NCBI RefSeq assembly: GCF_017591425.1
Contig: NW_024466599.1
Span: 21,924,001 to 21,988,000 of the forward strand
Source: Ochotona curzoniae
Taxonomy: Eukaryota > Chordata > Mammalia > Lagomorpha > Ochotonidae
Length of the DNA stretch: 64,000 nucleotides
Direction: 5' to 3'
Shown: positions 58,891-64,000 of the stretch, in pieces
How the letters are laid out: every line of letters starts with the position of its first letter
How positions within the stretch are numbered: the first letter of the stretch is position 1
Program-made: the position numbers and the translations under genes
Notes under the pieces: generated by a model
The model's input: the letters and a program-made list of their open reading frames with translations, nothing else
Told to the model about the DNA's origin: nothing
The model's database searches: none

Positions 58891-59839
58891 TATAAATGTT
58901 TCAAGTCTAGTCTAACAATCAGAAAGGGAAGGTGCCCTACTTTGTAGATCACTGAGAGGAACACACTGGGCTGTTGGAAGAAAAATAAAGACCTGCTATA
59001 TGATTTTTCCAACACATAGGAGCAGCTAGAGTTCCTACCAGCACTTCTAGAACAGGAGAGACAGGAAGGTGAGAAGACATAACAGGAAGAGGTGGAATGG
59101 CCCTACAGACTGGTCAATGGAGCCAGGTGGACAAGAAGGCCACATCACATGTCCTCACTCGGCGAGGGCATTGATTGGCAGGCCAAACTGCCTTCCTGGC
59201 ATTGACACTCCACTGGACCTGACAGACCCTCTTCCAGCAAGGAGAAACAGCAGGCAGCATCGTGTCAATGCCCATTGCCCTTTAAATTCCAACCCCTGGG
59301 TCAGGTGCACCCAGGTCCTTCCTGTATTGCAGACCATGCCCAGTGAAGTAACTGCAAGCCCAGATTCAATCTGCCATTAAACCGCTGCACTTAGAAAAGG
59401 AGAATTGCTGCATTGAATAAATAGATGCCGGGACTGGGACGAATGAGAGCAAAGGTTTAATTCCATTGTGCCAGAGAAGCCTGGCAAGCACATCCCAACT
59501 GCAGTAGAGGTGAAATGCTTCATGGGATGTTTTCTCAGGGAGATGCATGCTGAGGAAACCTTTCCAAATATTTTTTTTTTCAAAATTATCTTTGCAGTAA
59601 CAAGCTAGGTATGAACATGTGGGTAATTGATGCATACACATGAGAACATAATTAATAACTAGAAGACCTGGAAGATTTTCAAGCTCTACGGCAATTATAA
59701 ACCATGAAAAAATACCCTTCCATGGGGTGTTGGGCTATTATTCAAGGATCTCTCCTCATTATGGTAGCTGGAATTTACTGTGCTCTGTGCAGAAATGGCA
59801 TAAACAAAGGGTGAGTTATCATAAACTAATAATGACTCC
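58891..59839. other. Intergenic DNA, nothing recognised
   Basis: Unique DNA with no coding signal. Confidence 0.45.
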
Positions 59840-60470
59840 TGGCATTGTACTTTTCCAGGAGTCTTCCACATATTATCATGCTTGATCCCTATGTATTAGC
59901 TTTCTCCCACTGCTGCAACAAATTACTACAAATTTAGAGGCTTAAAATAATGCAGCTTTTTCCCCCCTCTATGGTTCCTGACATCTGTAGGCCTAAATGA
60001 GTCTAGGAGAGCTAAGTCAAGGTGTCAATGGGAGTGGCTCCTTCTGCAGGCTCCAGGGGAGAATCTGTTTTCCTGTGTCCTTCCACTTGAGGTCCGTGGC
60101 TCTGGATCCCTTCCTCTATCTTCAAGGTCAATTATACAACACTTTATAGTTTGCCTTCTTTTGGCATCACACTGCTTTCTGATGATCTTCCCTTATGTAA
60201 CTACCCCTGCGGTTGCATCAGGTATGTTCAGATAATCCAGGGGAATCACACCACCTCAAGGATCCTTCACCTAATCCCATTGGTGAAGTCCCTGTTGCCA
60301 TGTTGGATAACATCTGCACAGGCTCCGGGGATTAGGACACAAACCTCTTGGGGCATTTAACTTATCCCAACCAGGCTCCAGAAACCCTACAGTCAGTACC
60401 TTAAGTCCCATTCTACAGATGAAAAATTGAGATGTGGAGGGTTTCTTGACTTGCCTTTGTTGGGTGAGCT
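59840..60470 (-). mobile_element. MIR split by a second old repeat
   Basis: The left part ('tccaggagtcttccacatattatcatgcttgatccctatg', 59860-59898) and right part ('ccattctacagatgaaaaattgagatgtggagg', 60408-60440) are adjacent pieces of a MIR in reverse orientation. Between them sits an unrelated element, listed separately. This is a normal nested insertion of old repeats. Confidence 0.6.
59899..60375. mobile_element. Old mammal-wide interspersed repeat, family not identified
   Basis: 'cactgctgcaacaaattactacaaatttagaggcttaaaataatgcag', 'gctccaggggagaatctg' and 'ggctccggggattaggac' follow a repeat common in mammalian genomes, recognised by pattern though I cannot name the family with certainty. 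Confidence 0.55.
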
Positions 60471-60484
60471 TGTGCATTGCATCT

Positions 60485-60690
60485 CATCAATATTTATTGA
60501 GGGCCCTCCAGGTGGAGAAACTATAGCAAATAGAGCAGAAAAGCAAAGTCTACCCGGAAGAGCTTACACCCTAGTGGGAAAAGTAAGCAGTTATTTAAAA
60601 CTCCACACAGTTATACGAATATATTTGTGTTGTAAAGGAAAAGAGCAGCGGTATATTAGGAGAGAAAAAGAACAGAAGTGTCATGACTTG
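60485..60690 (+). mobile_element. L2/MIR-class remnant
   Basis: 'atatttattgagggccctccaggtgg' then 'agcagaaaagcaaagtctacccggaagagcttacaccctagtgggaaaag' matches a widespread old repeat (tttattgagcacctactatgtgcc ... gagcttacattctagtggg). Confidence 0.6.
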
Positions 60691-61717
60691 CATTTGAGAG
60701 GAATGGGGTGAGGGGAAGCCGCTTACAACCGAGTCAGAGCTTTGTAGAAATAGACAGTCTAAAGGAGCAGGAGCAGCCTTTGATACTAAGGAATCGCACA
60801 TCAGACACTCTTAGGCAGGGAGTCATGTGCAGCCACAAGACCAGTGTAGCTGGAGCACAGGGGGTGACACCACCGCCTTGTGGAAAGCTTTCTGACCCTG
60901 GAATGTGCCCTCCTGGGAGCACTGTGCTGGTTTTTACTCCTTCACCACACTGGGACTCATGGAGAACACAGACTGAGTCTAATCAGCTCTTTCTTCACCT
61001 GTCTTACATGGTTTTTGACAGAGAGGAGGTACTCAGTAAACCCTCATGTAATAAATGTGTGTGCAAGCTCCGCTTTCCTAAGACTACCTGTGTCCACCAG
61101 GCCTGATGGGGTCACAAGATGACCCACAATCCAACTCTCCTGTGCAGAGGACATCTCACTCTTTATTTCCCCATAGCCAATCTGAACCTTCTCACAAGCC
61201 TTTCCTATCCTTCTCAAGCCTGCCCTCCACCTGTCAGACAGCAATGTATTTGACTCATTCAATTCTGAGTTGATTTATTAGCAGCACCTCCCCCTCTCCA
61301 TACAGATCTCAAGACTCTTTGGGTTCTTTTCTTTTAAGTTATCCAACCCCTTCTCATCAAGGTGGCAGTGAGTGGGGTTTCTCAGCAGGTGTTCCCACAG
61401 CTCTCCTATGGACCTTTCCAACAGGAACTGAAAGCCATTAGGAGACAAAGGCTACACACCATCAGGTACTATGGACAGTACAGCAAGTAACAGGTTAAAC
61501 TTCCTGTTATCAATATTACTATTCTTCATAACAGTTACTTAAAAGATGAGGAAATCACAAACACATTCAAGAACAGAGTGGGCAAATAGGGGCAAGGTGA
61601 GATAATGCTTCTCTTTTTATTTGACATGTTATTAATATTACTTATTATTAACTAGAATCAAGAGGGTCATAACACATCTCAAGTTAGTCAACATCCTGTG
61701 ATTAACTCATGAAATAG
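60691..61717. other. Intergenic DNA, nothing recognised
   Basis: Unique DNA. Open frames of up to about 132 codons show no family features. Confidence 0.45.
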
Positions 61718-62036
61718 AGCTGATACTCTGGCACAAAGGGTTAAGCCTCTGCTTACAATGCCAGCATCCCATATGGGAACATCAGTTCAAGTCCCAGCTG
61801 TTCTGCTTCCCATCCAGTTTCCTGCTGGTGCACCTGGAAAGGCAGTGACAGATGGTCCGAGTACTTGGGTCCCTGCCACTCACGTGCGAGACTAAGCTGG
61901 AGTTCCTAGCTTCTGACTTCGGCTTCACTCAGTCCCAGCCATTTGGGAGAATGAATGAGTGGTTGGAAGATATCTCTCTCATTTCCTCTCTATCTGAAAC
62001 TCTACCTTTCAAATAAAATAAATAAATCTTTTCAAA
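61718..62036 (+). mobile_element. Old C-SINE
   Basis: GGTTAAGCCTCTGCTTACAA, GCCAGCATCCCATATGGGAA, CCCTGCCACTCACGTGCGAG and a 3' end CTACCTTTCAAATAAAATAAA. Confidence 0.9.
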
Positions 62037-62116
62037 AAGTAATAAAAAAAATCAAATGGTTAATGAACATGCTTTTTCTTGACTCTTTTCCCTTATCTGT
62101 AAAATATGACAATGAA

Positions 62117-62451
62117 GTTTTTTTTTATTCAAAAATTTACTTATTTTTATTGCAAAGTCAGATATACAGAGAGGAGGAGAGACAGAGCAGATCTTCTGTC
62201 TGTGACTCACTCCCCAAGTGAATGCAATGGCTGGAGCTGAGCTGATCTGAAACCATGAGCCAGTAGCTTCTTCCAGGTCTTGCACACAAGTACAGGGTCC
62301 CAAGGCTTTGGGCCATCCTTGACTGCTTTCCCAGGCCACAAGCAGGGAGCTGGATGGGAAGTAGGGCCACTGGGGTTAGAACCAGAGCCTATATGGGATC
62401 CTGCCACATTCAAGGCAAGGACTTTAGCCACTAGACCACCATGCCGGGCCC
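62117..62451 (-). mobile_element. C-SINE (minus)
   Basis: Tail TTTTTTTATTCAAAAATTTAC, GTCAGATATACAGAGAGGAG, GGCCACAAGCAGGGAGCTGG and a head ending CACCATGCCGGGCCC. ATGACAA occurs on both sides (62105 and 62452), a possible decayed duplication. Confidence 0.92.
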
Positions 62452-62859
62452 ATGACAACAAGTTCTTATCCTAGTAGTAGCATACTTCTTGGGATGGGAA
62501 AAGATGAAAGCTAGTGTAACTGCTCTCCCTGCCCTCCACCACCTTCCTGACTCATCCTCCTCACTGTTGCCCCATCACCAACCTGGATACTACCAAACCA
62601 TGTCCCAGCTTCTTCGTCTGATCCTACTGCCATTAGCAGCACTGTCTCTCAAACATCCTGGTTTTGTTACTTTAAGGCAATCTGACTTATCCTCTCCCTG
62701 TCCCAGCTTCCTGTCCTAATTCACTACTGCTAACAGAAAGCCAAGTAACTTCCACGTGGCACAGGTTGCAGGGTAGCTGTCTCCTACACACCAGTTCCTT
62801 GCAAGCTAGGCGATCACCTCCACTGCTCCACTCCAACAAGTCACATCATCCCACCTGTG
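62452..62859. other. Intergenic DNA, nothing recognised
   Basis: C/T-rich unique DNA, possibly the upstream part of the L2-like piece that follows. Confidence 0.4.
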
Positions 62860-63140
62860 TCCTCCAGCCTCCACTCGGGGCCTGGAAGGCCTTTCCATTC
62901 TCATCTCTCTAGGAATCTGCTCATCTTCTTCAAGCATCTTTCCAGGAAGCCATTCTTGGGGTCCCTTATGTCACACTGCTCTCTTCCAGGCTGAAGACTC
63001 ACTGCACTAAGTCTAAGCGGAAGCACAAGCTTTAGAACCTAATTGGCTCTCATTTGTTCCATACGACTTGTTTCCTGAACCAACTGTAAAGTCCTGTGGG
63101 ACTGTGCCTTGGACTTCAAGTCTATTACCTTGAACTTCTC
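62860..63140 (+). mobile_element. L2-like remnant
   Basis: 'ctgctcatcttcttcaagcatctttccaggaagccattcttggggtcc' resembles the L2 3' region (cttcaagactcagctcaaatgtcacctcc ... gaagccttccctga). Confidence 0.5.
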
Positions 63141-64000
63141 TGCCTAGTGCAGAGAAACCTGAGGGAGTCTAACATCTGTTCTCCTGCTACAGGGACCACA
63201 GCCCCTCCTGTCCCAGGACCTGCAGACTCCAGCCACAGGCTTTCTTCACTCAGACAAGGAGAGCTCCAGTGCAGTTGGAGGTTTCTCCAAACAGAGAAAG
63301 CAGTAAGAAAGCGGTTTTACCCATAAGTAAATAACTGTTGTAATTATGGAAGATTATTCTCAACAGACCAACAGAGGGAAACCCATTTGCATAACAGACA
63401 TGGTTATTTATGGAAACATTTGTGAATTTTCTACCAAAACAGATGAAGACCCTAAATCAGCCTGTGTAGGCCAGCACTGGTAAACTAAATGCTCAGTTCT
63501 TTACGCTTTCCTCTACATCCAGAGCAGATTCTACAGCTTTCAATCTGATTGTATGGCAGGAGAGCCCTAGTGAATGTGTAAGTTTATTAAAGGTGCAGAA
63601 GTGTCCAAATTATTTGGCATTTTCCCTTATGTCACAAGGTCATCTCAAGAGGCTCATAGAATCTGGCCCATTGCAGAAATCAGGACTAACTGAATCCCAT
63701 GTTGGAGATGAATGGATCAATGAGATCCTACAAAGCAGAGCTGTTGAGTTCTGAATCTCTTCGTACTCCTCAGAAAGCTCTGAAATACTGGTAAGGGAAA
63801 ATATGGATTGTTCCATATCTTTGCCCCAGAATTCCAGACAGTGCTGAAATAAGATATCCAAGGAACAAGCTGATCTCAAGTTCAACCAACACAAATTCAT
63901 CTGCAAAAGTGAGGAACGTGACAGGCTGCAAATATACACTGTGTTCAAACAGAGCAAGTGATCTGTGGAACCTTGGAACTGTGTGTTTAAAACCTTTCTG
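63141..64000. other. Intergenic DNA, nothing recognised
   Basis: Unique DNA to the window end. The 105-codon minus-strand frame at 63640-63957 has no recognisable domain. Confidence 0.45.

Larger units (their letters stand above)
40351..64000. other. Intergenic DNA upstream of GALNT14
   Basis: No exon with family signatures was recognised on either strand. In human 2p23 the genes on this side are CAPN14 and EHD3. I looked for the C-terminal EF-hand exons of a calpain on the minus strand and for the EHD3 N-terminal exon on the plus strand and saw neither. Short exons could still be missed by eye. The interval holds scattered SINEs, MIR and L2 relics and possible regulatory elements. Confidence 0.6.

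Noticed and set aside
40351..64000. CAPN14 3' exons or EHD3 exon 1, expected from human gene order
   Set aside because: No calpain EF-hand or EHD N-terminal coding sequence could be recognised on the expected strand.

Overview
The window is mammalian nuclear DNA, almost certainly from a lagomorph and most likely a pika (Ochotona). It carries about 35 copies of the tRNA-derived lagomorph C-SINE. The best-preserved copies begin GGCCCGGC and contain GGGATCCCATATGGGCGCCGG and GGAAGATCTTCCTCTC, a form I associate with pika rather than rabbit. Older L1, MIR and L2 remnants and mammalian-style microsatellites fill much of the rest.

Only one protein-coding exon can be supported: the first coding exon of GALNT14 (polypeptide N-acetylgalactosaminyltransferase 14) on the minus strand at 39507-39635. 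It has an in-frame upstream stop, a good start context, a type II signal-anchor segment and a consensus splice donor. It lies in a CpG island (about 38.9-40.35 kb) with clustered GC boxes and no TATA box. Positions 1-39506 are therefore the proximal part of GALNT14 intron 1; no exon 2 is visible. Positions from about 40.3 kb to 64 kb are upstream intergenic DNA. In human the neighbours on that side are CAPN14 and EHD3, and I found no exon of either.

Layout. 1-6.2 kb: unique DNA, SINEs and a decayed antisense L1. 6.2-6.8 kb: a SINE pair within one target-site duplication. 9.26-10.17 kb: a 5'-truncated L1 with a perfect 17-bp target-site duplication. 15.9-16.3 kb: a long (GAAA)n tract with a 46-bp higher-order period. 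17.3-22.6 kb: an old plus-strand L1 broken up by at least seven SINEs. 23-32 kb: SINE-poor unique DNA with several blocks that read like conserved regulatory elements. 32.7-36.2 kb: SINEs and an LTR-like segment. 38.9-40.35 kb: the GALNT14 promoter and exon 1. 41-64 kb: intergenic DNA with scattered SINEs, MIR and L2 remnants, a strong CTCF-type motif at 52.7 kb and more candidate conserved elements.

Most open reading frames of 60-300 codons here lie in SINEs, microsatellites or the CpG island and show no protein-family features. I see no operon, CRISPR array, phage or other novel coding system. The interesting material is the regulatory candidates and the insertion history of the repeats.
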